Translations under genes and position numbers: made by a program
Notes under the pieces: generated by a model
The model's input: the letters and a program-made list of their open reading frames with translations, nothing else
Told to the model about the DNA's origin: nothing
Database searches by the model: none
Origin: Hevea brasiliensis
Lineage: Eukaryota > Streptophyta > Magnoliopsida > Malpighiales > Euphorbiaceae
Assembly (NCBI RefSeq): GCF_030052815.1
Contig: NC_079502.1
Span: 4,678,103 to 4,742,102, forward strand
Direction of reading: 5' to 3'
DNA length: 64,000 nt
Shown here: in pieces, positions 37,866 through 52,300 of the stretch
How positions within the stretch are numbered: the stretch's first letter is position 1
Layout of the letters: every line of letters starts with the position of its first letter

Positions 37866-38552
37866 AGCCCTGGCATTTATTGCATACAGAACCCAAAGCG
37901 GATGCATCGGTAACTGAAGAATTTATTACTTTGACCAATGCAAGTTAGATAGAAAGGAAAGATCATGGATGAGAGAGATCGGGAAATAAGAGAGGACCCG
38001 ATGCAAGAGATAGAGATCAGAATAATGACCCTAAAAAGGGATGGTCATAATGGAAAGATTGGAAGAAACAGGAGACGACCTATAGAGATCGGAGTACGCA
38101 GAGGGGTTAAACAACTTCCAGTCAGAACTTTCAATTAACTCTCTTCATCGTTAGATCCGAGTTAGTTAAAGCATTGCAAGCATGATCAGATCCTCACCAC
38201 ACATCTCATTTGAAAGGAACCCCTCCTAGTCGCCAGACTCCAAAACGATTAAAGCAGCCTTGTACATTCCGATCTACACCGTTAATTATAATCGTAAGGA
38301 TGGATCTGGAGCCCTCGGATCAAAAGCAGATGACAGATTCGGCGCTTTTTATTCCTTTCCTTTGGATCCATTTCGTAAGGCAAGACCCTTGACCGTTGAA
38401 TTAAGAGGAGAAAGGACAAATATTCTAAACGAAATCCCGACCCTCCATTTTGATTCTCTTTAATTCTCAGACATCAGATTATGTTCTTTTGAATCTAAGC
38501 CTTCCGTCTCTCCCTAATAAGATCCTGATCCTTCATTTTGGGTGCCCGTTTC

Positions 38553-38561
38553 CTATAAATA
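38553..38561 (+). promoter_or_regulatory. LTR TATA box
   Basis: CTATAAATA, with a matching CCTATAAATACT on the minus strand at 61166-61177 of the related solo LTR. It therefore probably marks the element's own promoter and the U3/R boundary. Confidence 0.6.
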
Positions 38562-39599
38562 CCTGCATGCAATACTGTAGAGAAGGGGAAGAAGGTGGTA
38601 TTATTGTGGAAAGACTCTGGATTTTAATTCAGTCTTCCTACTTGTCATTCTGAGCTTTTAAAGTGTTGAGAAACTTTAGGGACTAGTTTTCTGAAGTATT
38701 TCGTCCAAAGGAGCTCTAAATCCTGAGATTCTCATTTTTAGTTCCTAAGCACCACCCTCTGAAATCTTCTTCACTCCGCCTCATTCCCACTGTCCTAATA
38801 TTTGTGCATTACTCTCCGAGCTCAACTTCGTTCTAATCCATTCCCATTACCTCGGGTAAGCTCAAGTCCCTTGACCGTTAGCTTTACCTCTCCAAGATTT
38901 GTGGATACCGGGGTTAGCTCGCCTGTCTCCTCAATTTTCCACAGGTAAGTGTCTAAACTATCATTTTGTTGAATACTCTTGGTTTGTTTTCTCCAGTTTT
39001 CTTTTAAAGTTTCTTTTATATCCAATCACATTAAATCTCAGAATAGGTTATCTAGGCCAGTAGTTATTTCCTGTCCCTTCTTTTTATTCATTCGTAAACT
39101 CTATTTATCGTCACCTAGTTTTCATTCCTTTCGAGATGTAGACGTTCAAGTCATTGGCGACCCATAAATACTCTAAAGAATTTAGGCAGGAGTACTTTAA
39201 CATGAGAGTTTTTTGTTTGAAAAAAAAATGAAAAATGATAAAGGAAAATAAGTGTAACAAAAGTCGAACAGGTTGGAAACAAAATTAGGTCAAGCAAATA
39301 ATTTATGAGATCGGGCCTTGGAATGAGCCCAGATGATAAGACAATAGATCGGGGATCAAGACAAGTTCGGATCCTGGGTGAGCGACTAAAAAGAGATCAA
39401 ATGTCGCAAATCAAAGAGTTCTGATAAAACGATCATGCGGAAGATCGGCAAGGAGTTCAGTTTTTCATCCACCATCTAGTTATAAGGTCCCATAGGTAAG
39501 GAAAAGCTTTACACGGGTTTTTTGCGCCTTTGGTACTTCATTCCCATATAAAAAGGGGTCAAGAAGGATCCCTTACCAGAATCCTTAGTTCAAAATTCT

Positions 39600-39960
39600 T
39601 ATAAAACGCCATTCTAATAAGCCCATCAAGAGATCTGGGGAGAGTTCTTACCCGAGTTATCAACTAAAATTCTTAATACACTAAAAGATCGGAGGAGAGT
39701 CTTACCCAAGTTCTCAACTTAAATTCTTAATACAATAAGAAATCGGGGGAGAGTTCTTACCCGAGTTCCCAACTTAAATTCTTAATGCGCTAAGAGATCG
39801 GGGGAGAGTTCTTACCCGAATTCTTGGCCAAAATCTTAATAAAATATGTGGAGATCGGGAGAGAGTTCTAACTCGAAATCCTCTACTTAAATTTTGACAG
39901 AATACATTAAGAGATCGGGAGAGAGTTCTTACCCAAATTCTCTTAGCTTAAATCTAAACT
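39600..39960. repeat. About 60-bp minisatellite in LTR (AGATCGGGGGAGAGTTCTTA type)
   Basis: Five to six imperfect units, each with GAGATCGG, GAGAGTTCTTACCCGA and CTTAAATTCTTAATA. It is the inverse complement of the array at 59400-59975. Confidence 0.85.
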
Positions 39961-40377
39961 AAAATATCAAAACTTCAATATTCGAACTAACCCCCAACAA
40001 AAATCCATTACACAATATCTATTAACGGAATGGTCATCTCATGTACTCGTGTTCTTGGGCAACCAAAAATAGTAAAACATCAAATATTCCTTTTATCTAT
40101 ACAAAGGATTAACATCATCATTCTAACCCCCTAAATTATCAATTTATAAAGAGCATAATATCAAATCTGCTTATCCTCGCTGAGGGACGAGATGGGGTGC
40201 CTAACACATTCCCCACCCGTATACTGACCTCAAATCTAGAATCTCTGTTTTTAAAGTGATTTTTAATTTTTATAAATGGTTTTTTTTAATTTCCCTCAAA
40301 ATTAAAGTGGCGACTCCTCACTTTTTTCATTTCGGTGAGAATTCGTCCGGTGACCGCAAAGTCCTTGCGATATATAG

Positions 40378-42554
40378 CATTAAATTTTTTTAATATTATG
40401 AATAATATTAAAAAAATAAAAATATTTTTATTCATTAAGAAGTTAACTATTCATTCATAATTTCATATAAATAAAATATTACATTATTTTTTCTTTTCTA
40501 TGATAAACTTAATTTTATATTTATAATATTTTAAAATACCACTATTAAATTAACTAAATAAACACTTGGGTGTAGAAAAGGAACACCGTATTATATTGCA
40601 CAATTTACAAAATATATTCTCTGCACTTTGTTTTTACTACTTGCAAGTTGCAAACTTGGCTTCTATTTAATAGCATAATACGTCAATCATAATCATAATA
40701 AAGTGAAGAATATGATCATCCAATGTAACTCATTAAAGAAGAATCAATTTCATGTCTTTTTATGGTTTTAAAAAGAGGCTTTTTATGTTATTTTATATAA
40801 TTATAATTTAAAGGAGAATCAAATTTATCTTTATTTATATGTATTGTGCATCACATATATATGAAAAATAATATAATTTAATCATATAAAAGTGAATATA
40901 AAAATTTAAATTTCATTTTTTATATTCTATTTTATAATATTAAAAAAAAAACTAATAATTAAAATATATGCATTCGAAAAAGTTTCAACGGAAGAGAAAT
41001 TTTAATTTATTATAAATTTAAAATATAATATACATAATAAGATTTTGAGTAATTTATTATTTAGCTTTTAAGTTTTTATCGATATTATTATTTAATATTT
41101 ATATTTTAAAAATTAAATGATTTTATCCCTCGTTTACATTTTTTAGTTTAATATTATCATTAGTTTAAGTTAAAAGATAAATATACTCATTATTTAATTA
41201 AAAAAATTTATTATTTAATTTTTGAATTTAATTAGCATTATAACTTGATCCTTTTATTTTGAAAATTAAATGATTTAATTTCTATGTTTGATAATTACTG
41301 AAATTATTAGGTTTTTTTATTAATTTTCTTATTATTAAAGATTTTTCTTGAATTCTTTTCATATAACATAAAAAATTAATTTATTTGATATCAATTAATT
41401 TTAATTAAAGGAAAATATAAGTAAGGGACTAAAACGTTTAATTTCTAAAATATATAAATCAAATTATAATATCGGTTAAATCTCATGAGTCAAATCGTAA
41501 ATTTTTCTCAATTAAATAAATAATATATTTATTTTATTACTTAAACTAATAACAATATACGATGAAAAAACTTTTAATTTTAATGAAAATAAGAGTAAGG
41601 GACTAATTCTTTCGACTTTTAAATTATAAGAATTAAGTTATAATATCGATAAAAAAATTAAATAGTAAATTTTTTAAAATTTTTTATATAAAATAAATGA
41701 CTTATAAATATATATTTTAATTTTATAATGAAATAAACATAAATAAATTTTTGTGAATGTTATTTATTTATTTGTTTATTATTTTTATTTTTCTAGGGCG
41801 TGGGCATTATTAAATGTTACTATGTAAATACTATATATGACGTCATGGCAGAGCTCAATTATACGCGAACCTTGTTCCCATGTTACAGAAAGGATAAACT
41901 CAGAGACATCAAAGTACCAGAACGACCAACAATTCTATCACTATGGTGTTTGGGCTAACCAAATGTACTCGTAGTATTAAGAAATAGTGCTTCGACTCAT
42001 TTAAAAAAAGGTGAGTTATTTTTATAATATAAAAAATAAATTTTACATTATTATAAGAGATAGTGTATGTGTATTGAATATATTTAATAATTTCTTATGA
42101 TTTTGTAACTCTTTCCCATTGAACCAATAATGAAATTCTTCAGTATTATATCGTAAATAGTAAAAAATTTCATTTCTAATACCTTGCTTTTTCTTTTTTA
42201 ATAAAATGCTATTAATAAAATGCTACTATCTCATACACAACTCAAGCTACCAGAATTGATTCAATTACCAATGATAATTTCATTTTCTATTAATTAAAAT
42301 TTAATTATATTAAAAATTTTTAAAATTATTTAAATTTTTTAATATTCTAAAATAAAATTATTTAGAGTAATATCTGAAAAAGCAATAAATCATTTTAAAA
42401 TGCTCTAAAATTGTCTACAAAATTTTCTTAATTCAACTTAAAAAAGAAAACTAAAAAATCACTTGGTGATACACTGAAATCATTCTCTTAATGATTTAAT
42501 AAATTTATAAAAAAATTCTTTCAAAATACTCGATAATACCACTTTTGATTTAAA
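40378..42554. other. AT-rich spacer
   Basis: Mostly A/T runs. A short less AT-rich island at 41800-41960 includes TGACGTCA (41838-41845), a bZIP-type palindrome about 1.5 kb upstream of the KNOX start. No gene is seen. Confidence 0.55.
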
Positions 42555-43069
42555 TATTTAGAAATCAAGTAAAATATAAAATTTTGTTATTCTATCTCTT
42601 CATTTGGCTAAAGAAATGCCATCAAAAATGAACTAAGCATAAAACTGTAAAATAATATGGATGGGGAGAAAATAGAGAATAATAAAATTAAGAAATCAAG
42701 AGGTCTCAAAGCATAAAATCGTATTTAGAAATTAAGTCAAGTATAAAATTTCATCATTTTATCTTTTGATTTGATTGGAGAAATATCATCACGAGTAAAT
42801 TAAATATAAAATTATAAAATAATATGAATTGGAGAGAAAATAGAGAACAATAAAATTAAAAAATTAAGGGGTCTCAAAATATAAAACTACGTCCGATTTA
42901 ACTATTTAGAAATTAAGTTAAATATAAAATTTTGTCATTTTATCTTTTTATTTAATTAAGAAAATATCATCATGAATGAACTAAATATAAATTTATAAAA
43001 TAATATAAATTTGAGAGAAAATAGGGAATAATAAAATTAAGAAATCAAGGGTTCAAAGCATAAAACAAG
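42555..43069. repeat. Three-unit tandem repeat (168-181 bp) upstream of KNOX
   Basis: Units start at 42555, 42723 and 42904 with ATTTAGAAATYAAGT. Each contains AATAATAT and AATAGRGAAYAATAAAATTA and ends near TCAARRCATAAAA. The array ends about 260 bp before the KNOX ATG. Confidence 0.85.
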
Positions 43070-43328
43070 TGTCCTTAGCTTAGTTGCCAGAAGTTGACTC
43101 TCCATCAGACCACTTTCAGTTCCTCTCTGCTCCTTGAATTCCAGCAAAAGCCACACCACCTCACATCTTCTTCCTATTGCTCTAAATTTTTAGATGTTAG
43201 AAAAATAAATTAAAAGATAAAAAGCTTCTCTCCTTACATAAACTTCAGCTCTCCATCGAATCACTTGTTAGTTTGTTTCCTTTTCTTTTCTTTTCTTCAT
43301 TCTAGAGGGAGCAGAAACGACTTTTAAT

Positions 43329-46300
43329 ATGGATGGAATGTACGGTTTCCACTCGACGGCGGAGTACTCTGACAGAGCGTTGCTGTCGCCGGAGAATCTG
43401 ATTTTGCCTTCAGATTACCAGACCTTCTTTTCTTCCGAAACTTTCCAAAATCGGATTCCTCTTTTCGTATCGGATGAGCTATTCTCAACTGCCTCGGCGA
43501 TTTCTGAGACCGCTTCAATCGCATCCGAAATTCCACGAGAAGAAGATTTCTCCGCTTTGATCAAAGCTAAAATCGTTTCTCATCCTTCTTATCCTCGCCT
43601 GCTCCAAGCCTATATCGATTGCCAGAAGGTGAACATCTGGGAAAAAAATAATCTACTACTTGTACTCTCGCTATATCTATTTGTGTTGAAAGGAGTTATG
43701 ACGTGAGTCTTTTTTGTGTAAGCTAATGGATTGGGAATTATTTCGCTTGCTACTATACCAGCTGTTTTCAGGTTTTGAATTATGGAGTTTTGTGTCAGTA
43801 CTGGCCAAAGTACATGCAAGCTACAAGAGGAAAATTTTACGGTGGTTGCTACTTGTGCTCTTAAATTATAACCTAAAAAGACATGGATTACCATCATTCT
43901 ATACTCAATCTGTAGCTCCTTTGCTATAACTTCTTAGCTTTTGAAGTAGCCGCTGGTTTTGTGGAGATTTTTGTTTTGGTTGTTTCTTGATTTTCAAGAT
44001 CCAAGGTGGAGAAATCGGTTTTCAATGAAAAGCGTTTTTGGATTTTAACTTTGGAAATAATTTTCATTTCATGAGAAACTTGCGTTTTAATTTTGCTTAT
44101 ATTTCTTGAGGGGGAAGACATATGGTTGTGTTTCAGACTCCGAGTCTGAGTTTTCAAATTCGTCAAATTTCCCTTTGTTTCAGGTAGGTGCGCCTCCGGA
44201 AATAGCATATTTGTTAGATGAAATCCGGCGAGAAAACGATTTTTGCAAGCGAGACGCTGTCTCCACATGCTGGGGAGCTGATCCCGAGCTCGACGAGTTC
44301 ATGGTCTCTCTCTCGATTTGTGTACTTAAGATGTTTCCTTTGTGTTTTTCCTCCTCCTCACAAAAATGGCTTATCAGGATTCTTCTTTCTTCTCTTCTGT
44401 TTCTGTGAAGGAAACCTATTGCGATGTGTTGATGAAGTATAAATCTGATCTTGAAAGGCCTTTTGATGAAGCGACCACCTTCTTGAACAAGGTTGAAATG
44501 CAGCTCCGCAATCTGTGCACGGACGCCTCCATTAGAAGTCCCTCTGGTGTGTCTCCTCTCTCTCTCTCTCTCTCTCTCTCGTCGAAGTTTGGAATACTTT
44601 ATTCACCGTTTTTATTATTCTTCATTTTTTACTGGGGTTCATTGATTTTTGTGCTAGACGTTGTTTGTTTATCTTTCACTTCTCTATCACTGCTGCATCA
44701 TCTATGCAACTTAACACAAAGGAGTAAAGCAGCAAAAATACCCTATAATCTTCAATTACCATTGCTGAACTGGCAGGCAAATTCTTTGTATGTGCAAGTT
44801 TTTTGATTCCACTGATGGTGCGAAATGTACAAACCGAAAGCATATTGAAGCGACAACCATTGCTTTCCTAGTCCTAGGCTACTATTCCTATTGTTAACCT
44901 TTTTCTTTTCCTGCGAAGAACTACTTATTGACGGGAAACCCCAATAATACTCAAAGAACAATGCACCGGTTTGGGGTATGGTAATAATAACACAAACAAA
45001 CAACAAAAACCCTAGACATATGGAAAGGGAATCTTAAGACTTTACTTGTTCAAGAATAAGCTATTGGGATGATAATCTGAAATGCTTTGTTTCAATAGGG
45101 TTTAGGATTGTTGTGATCCTATGTTTAATTTATCTCGTTGTTGATAAATAAAAGAGTTTGCTATAAGGGTCAAGGTTTTTGCAGTGATGGACTTTGTAAC
45201 AGTTGTTAAATCTTTTCGTTTTTAGTTCAAATGCTATACGGCCTCAGTTTGTTTGCATTTTGTACTCATCTTTTCTTTGTTGTGTTTTCCTTTTTAAATT
45301 CCTCTCGTTATCTTTTTTTGGAAAAACAATTTTTCCTTTTGCTCGTGTGAGAGAAAAATTAGACTTTAAGAGCTTATGTTTGTGATTCTTAATTTGACTT
45401 TTCACAGTTAGTTTTTTTTTTTTTTTTTAATTTTAATTCTCAGAGTTCAGCTAATCGATACAAATAAATAGTGACTCGAGGAATTGAGTGCAGTGACATC
45501 TGATAGTCTATCTAAAAGACAATTGCAAACCAAGTTAATGCTGCTTTCTAGTTATACGAGTCATGACCTCTTCCTTATCTCAAAAGTCGACTTTTAATTG
45601 TTTGAAAACCTTCTGTGAAAAAACTTGAAGAGGTTACCTTACATTTCTCATCTTTCTAATTATCACAGCTTAGCTGATAGCTTTTATCCTTCTAATTTGT
45701 GCATTGGCAACAACTGTGGCATTTCTGAAACCAAATTGTAGTGGAAAACCAATAGATGTACACTTAACTTAGATATGTTTTAAATTGAACTTCTTTTCTT
45801 TTTCTTTTTTTGATAATCCATCACTATTTTTGGTTGGCCAAAAATGTGGTGTTCAAATATGAACTTGCAAATGGATGGATGAAAAATGATATTGTGTTAA
45901 TTATGCCTAGAAGAACTGGTAATACATTTAAAACATAAGTTCTTGACATCAAAGAAACATTGCTTTTATTCTCAACATTTCATGTAGGTATTCTAGCAAA
46001 AAAAATACAATGAGATCATTAGATGTCATTTAGTGCCGCTTATGCATGTTTATTGCAGTATATTGTTGATTTAAATTATGTGACGAGAAGTTGTAGAACG
46101 TTGAATTCTATGCTTTTTACATTGCAACTCTAAGAATTTCTATTCCTTGAATGAAAAAGAGTGATTTTGTGAGACAGCATTTTATCAATGGAAATTTATT
46201 TCTCTTTTCATCAAGTCTTCTATCAAGTTGCTGCTCTAATCTTAATCTCAAAAGCAATAAATATACATTCAAAACTTTTCATTAAACATCATTAGCTTTA

Positions 46301-49300
46301 TCAATTAGTTTTTTGGTGGCTTGAAATTCCTCAATTTGATTATATTTAGTTCCTTTTTTTTTGGTCCTTAACTTTCTTTGGTAGACAATTCTCTAAGAAA
46401 ACAAAGCGTTTGCTGGAATGTGCGTTATACTGTACCGTTCAACCTACTTGTCAGAAATTAGATGGGCTTTCCTGATTTCAATGGGAAGGTAATGAGGTGT
46501 CTAATTTGTTTACTTTAAGTAACTTCAAGTTCCAATAGGACATGAGCAAGTCATATTAGATGGCAGAATATTAAAAATGTTAGTACTTTGGAAATTGTCT
46601 AAGGGTTGCCTGACCTCCACCTCCAAAGTTCTATTTCCTCTCACAATCGTATCTTCTTGGAAGTTGTATTAGTTGTAAATTGTAAGATTATCATCAAGTT
46701 GTTAGAACCCAAACCAATTTAATATAGTAGTTGGTTTTTATCTTACCATCCTCATCATCAACGATACTTGGCACATGCGAATCTTATGAATCACGGTGAC
46801 TTTCTAAAAGGTCTTCTATTGGAGCTTGATGATGAGCAATTCCCACGTTGCATGTTTGATATCCATGTATTTTTTAAGCCTATAGAATTCTCATAAACTC
46901 CCTTTCTAGGCTGTAGATTGTGACCATTTTTCATATTTAACTCTTGAAAAGTACGAGTGGACCTAGAACAAATCGCATTTTTTGATTGCTTTGGTACTTT
47001 CGCTATTAAGCTGGATGACAAATCTATATGGATGGGGCATGGGTATTGTTTTTCTTAAGCATCTATCAGAAAAAAAAGCTGCTATTGTTTCAATTCACAT
47101 GGGAGTTGAGGTCGTGCAATTGGCATGGGTATAACAGCCTTAGGAGTTCAAATTGTATAGTGGTTAGATTTCATAAAGAAATCAACTGATGGAGGTTTTT
47201 AGGATCCCTCTGATCTTGGTTGTTATTGGTTGGCAATTTCCTTTGAAAGTACAAATTACTTTCTGAGTAATATTCTTATCATTATTTATTTAGCTTCTTT
47301 TGTACTTTGTTTTCTAATATTTTTAGGTGGGGATTCTCCATGATCTTTTTTTGTAAAACTAAGATTTTTTTAGTTACTGGAAAAAAGAAAATGACTAAGA
47401 TTCTTAATATATTCTGCCATAATATATGGTTGTCCGCATGAATATATTAAATAAATAAGCATGTATTCCTTTTCATCTTTATTAACCTTAATGTTATGTT
47501 TAATAAGTCGTAATGTAATGTAATGTAATATAAATAATTTTTTTATTGAATTTTAATAGAACATTTGAGTTTATGCATTGCATTACAGCATAAGTTCATC
47601 TTTTGATTGTTACATTTCTCAACCCTTGTTACATTTAGGTTAATTTCTAGTGTTTGGTTAAATACTTGTGTGATTGCCTTGTGGAGTATATTTTTTCCTT
47701 CCAATTAGTCCAGTCTGCATTGGTGTCTAAGCACGGGAGAACGGCTTAACGCAACTTGCTGCATAATTGTGCGAAAATAATCAATTCTACCATACTTACA
47801 ATTTCAATAATCAATCCTATTACTTGGAGTTAGACTATAAGGTTCTTAGATAGTCTTAGTGCTAATAGCATGTTTTATATGAAGTGGGCAAATTAATTTG
47901 AAGTACTATTTGATAGCCAAAAGAGAAATTATAATCCATTTTAAAATCTTCTGCAAGTCATTGTAGCGTTTTCTACAGTTATGGAATATGTTGCTATTAG
48001 CAAATTATAAGTTGAAACACACGAATGGAAAGGGACGAATTCGTCATATAAATTTTTTATATTTTTACATGTAGACTGAAATAAGATTTGAGCGCTGATT
48101 TTAAAACAGGAGCAGCAACATGCATATATATAGGGGAAAAGATACGCAGAATTTTCTAACATCCTTCTAAGGTCTTTTCCTTTAGCTCTTGTCTCGACTG
48201 TGGCCTCTGTAAACGTGGTTCTTGTGGGCATGCACTTTCATATTAGATGGAAGTAAAAAACCAAAATTTGAGATGTCAAGGACGATTAAATGAATAAGAC
48301 TTTGGTTTCAGAAGAGTATCCATGCGCTTTTGTTAGGTTTTTTCAGTTTTTGCGATTTTTGAGCAAAACCAATAAGGAATGCGAAAATATTCAGTAGGCT
48401 TGGCTTTAATTGGGATTGGATGTGACGGAGTTGGGTTATTGAACAAGTGTGCACCTTTTTTTATTTTTTTCAAAGTCATAGTTTAAAACCTTAGCAGTGA
48501 CGTGGAAAGTATTACTGTGATAGATTGAGATTGTTATATGTATTGTATATTGTAGTGTGAGGAGGGTAGTGAAGACTAGATGGGTCCTTTTGCCCGTGTA
48601 GGGCTGGTGGTCGGAGTTCACAGGGTACTCCCGCAGATTTCGCTGTGAACCCACTGCTTCTTTTACCCATGTAGATTTTGAGAAAGAGGATAAATGGAGA
48701 ATTCACGAATCAATGTTGCCTTTTCTGGTCTTTTTCCTACGCACTGCTAAGCTGCACCTGCTACTACTGCTAGTGTTAGTGGTTGTCATTTCCATTGACA
48801 TTAATTGGTACTCATGGACTTGTGGGTCTTTGTGCTTCTTGATGGGCAGCACACATGTTTGAGCCTTTGGGCTCTGTACTTGGGTTTGTAGCGGGTTCCG
48901 AACAGTGCCAGCCAATTTGTTTCTTTCTAGGCGCTTTTAAAACATGTACAATTCTTATTAAACTCGATTTAGGTTCAAAACACATTCTTCAATATATTTT
49001 ATATTTTGAGTAGTATGATGAAACAACAAAAATCGTCAAAACACATTTTCTCCTTTCGCCACTTATTGTAAATGGTATGCCTTTCTCGTTAGAGATTTCT
49101 ACATTAGACTGTCGTTATCACCCATTCGGTGCCAGAATATTTGCTGGGAAATACTGTTCTTGTTGAAAATCCCTGGTAGTAATTTACCTAGTTTGTTTTC
49201 TTTACATGGATAAATTTTAAAAGAGAAAGGAAAATAAAAAAAGAAAAATATTTTTTATTTTCTTTCTTTTATTTTCGTAGAAAATAAAAAAATAGAAAGT

Positions 49301-52300
49301 AAAAGTTAACACAAAAAATAAAAGGTAGATAGTACAAATTTAACTATTTTCTTTGAATTTCTCATTTCTCTTCAATTTATAGAAAAAATAACTTTTTCTT
49401 CCCTCCTTTTTTTTCCTCTCTTATTCAAACAAGGGAAAATACTTTTCAAAGTTATTTTCCTATATTTATTTTCTTTCCTCTCTTTTTTTACCTATCCAAA
49501 CATGGTGTTAGGTTCTGGAAAATGTAAAATGTAGCATCCCTGCAAATTACCGGGTTCGCTTTTTTGAACCGACTGATCGAGGCTGGCTTGATTTCAAGGT
49601 CAAATGAAAAAAGAACAAAAAAGTTAAGCCTGATTTTTTTAGAAAATAAAGATTTGGATCAAATTTTCTATGAAGTACTTCGAAAAATTATTTCTTGGAA
49701 TCGTTATATGCACAAGTTTTGTGCATATAATTATTATATTCTAAAATTTCTTCAAGGACTGTCTCTGTGACAAGAATTGACATGTCTTCTGGTTAACGCA
49801 CATACTTCATCCCTGGCCATGCCTGTTCAGGGGAAAGCTTTCTTGTGTAAGAGATCTTTCCTCACGCAAACTTTGGATTGAGACTTTGTGTAGCTGTTGA
49901 CCCAGTTTATAAAATCTTTAATAATGTAATAATTCAAACTTTTCTCGTTTCCACTACTCTTCTTTCCAAAAGTTTGATTTGATGGCCGTACCATCCTTTC
50001 TACTGTGACCTCGAGTATCTGCCAAACGACATAACTAGACACTACCTGCAGTCTGGTTGTGGAGACTGGAAACTGCTGTAGTGCGCTACACTGGCCGTTC
50101 CATCCTTTCTACTGTGACCTCGAGGTTTACGTGGGTCCCTAAAACACTCCCCAAGTTCCAAACCTATTCTCACATTTCTTCTACTCGTTCTAGGGTTGCA
50201 ATGTTTGCAAATGCCAGTGCACGCTTGGAGAAATTGCATGAATTCTTGAGTCTCGACTCTTGACTCGTCAAGTAATTCATTGACATAAGTAGTTTTTTAA
50301 TTGTTAATCAAATGCATATAACTGGTGATATTTTTTTCTTTTGTTTTTTTGTGCCATGACATTACAAGCTATGTAGCACGGAAACGAAAACGCGGACATG
50401 GAGAAACGAGAAAAAGGACATGAGGAAACGATATTTTAAAAAATATAGAAAAATATAGGAAACGGAAATATGTGAAAACGTGTAAATATAAAAAAATATA
50501 TGGATATATTTATAAATATATATATACATATCATGAAAGATGCTCAATAATAAATAAAGTCCAAATCAATATTTAAATTCAACAATAAAAATACATATTT
50601 AGAAGTTTCATACTTATAAGAAATAAATATTAATTACAACACATTCAAATGTTAAAAAAGAAAAGATAATGAAATTTATGGCATTTCCTCAACTTCACTG
50701 TCTTTCTTCTTCTCCATACTTGTAGTTGCATTTTCATCAAACAAAATAGACTCTAACTCTAACTCTGGTTCATCCAATGAAAGGTTGGCAAATTCAAGAA
50801 CTTCCACATCATCCATACTCTCAAATTGATCACCACCAACATTCCACAATTTTGTCTTCTCATCATAATATTGGGAGGAGTTTCTCGACGGAAGACGAAG
50901 ATTATTATGGATAAAAATCAAGTCCTCTGCACGTTTTGGAGTTAATTTATTCCTTCTACATGAATGAATGAATGAATAAATACTCCAATTTCTTTCACAA
51001 CAAGAGGAGGAAGTAGGTTGTCTAAGCACTTTAAAAGCCAACCTTTGAAGTAAAGGTGCAATAGAACCAAAACATGCTCACCATTTTCTAGGATCTGTAA
51101 CATACATACTTCCAATAGAATCAGGATCAGCAAAAGGGTCACTTTTCATAGAAAAATTTGCAAATTCATCATTTGCTCTAATTCGCTCATTTTCATTAGA
51201 AAAATCCTCCTAAAAAATTTAATTATTTCAGTTGATACTTCTCCATCCATATGAGGAGTCACTCTACCTTCTCCCTCTTGAAGCTATTTTTCACTATAAA
51301 ATCTTCAAAAATAAGAAAATAAATTCAGAAAATAATAAAAAAAAATTATAACAAAAAGATGAGTATGTAAGTTAGAAATTTACCTTGGATTTAATGAATA
51401 GGCTAAACAATGAAGGGGAGTGTTGCTCTTTGCCCAACGATCAACAAGAATTCGATGAACCACATAATAAAAAGGAGAAAACTCATCTGCTTGCTTTCCT
51501 TCATGATAAAAAATAACTTGCTTCACATTTTCAATCATAGAATCTCACAACTCATAAACCAAATGAAGGCATGGTTTGTCTATGTCACAAACTCTGATCA
51601 TGTCATAAATGGGCCCAGTAAAAGCAATGATGTAATCAACTTTTTCCCACCAATCCTCATCTGCCACTTTATCACGAACAAATCTAGCTTTGCCTTGGTT
51701 CATCTTCTCGGTATTGTGCCCATTTATCACTCAAAACCATTGCTTCTAAAGCACGCCTAATAAGTTTAAATCTTTTAAGCATCACAACAATAGAAGCAAA
51801 ACGAGTGTCAGCAACTGAAAGCAATTTCAAAGGGCTAAACCGATTATAAATTGCAAGCCTCATGGAATGATTCATTATAAAATTTTTTATTTGCAAAGCA
51901 TCCCCATGGATTTCAGTGATCCAGTGACACATCATAAGTTTCTTGATTAGTTTTTAAATTTTTTGCTGCACATATATTCTTCAAAGCAAAATTAAGAGTG
52001 TGCACAACACAAGGAGTCCAATAAATATGTGGAACCATTCCCTCAATGAATTCTCCAGCACCTTTACAATTTGAAGCATTATCAGTCATGACTTGTATCA
52101 CTTTTTGATGACCCACCTCATCAATTACTTCTTTTAGCAAATTAGCAATAAATTGCTTATCTTTCACTTCACCAAAACAATCTACAGATTTGATAAACAT
52201 GGGGCCAGACTCAGAAACAACCATAAAATTAATCAAAGGCCTCCTCTGGGGATCACTCCATGCATCACTCACAATACAAACATTTTTCTAACCAAGTGCT

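Larger units (their letters stand above)
34204..40372 (+). mobile_element. Tat-like gypsy single LTR unit carrying antisense ORFs
   Basis: It starts TGTAGACACCATATTTT at 34204 and ends CCGCAAAGTCCTTGCGATA at 40372, flanked by TATAG at 34199-34203 and 40373-40377. Both ends match the solo LTR at 58849-62758 (there CTTGCGACA, so the final CA has mutated to TA here). No second LTR start or end, primer site of known type, or pol domain is found inside, so the whole 6169 bp behaves as one LTR. A plus-strand TATA box at 38553-38561 has a counterpart in the other copy. CCGATCTC-type motifs run through it. Two ORFs lie antisense in the part before the TATA box. The Tat lineage is inferred from the end sequence and ORF type. 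Confidence 0.72.

Noticed and set aside
39130..39165. TGTAGACGTTC and CATTGGCGACCC as an internal LTR start or primer site splitting the 34204-40372 unit
   Set aside because: The sequence after TGTAGAC does not match the true LTR start, and colinearity with the other solo LTR continues across it. I could not exclude it fully.
43610..44268. Antisense ORFs across KNOX exons and introns
   Set aside because: Shadows of the plus-strand gene and its T-rich introns; the KNOX exon model accounts for the coding signal.
47941..48915. Minus-strand ORFs in KNOX intron 3 as a nested gene
   Set aside because: No family motif, no linked exons and no repeat boundaries; treated as chance in intron sequence.
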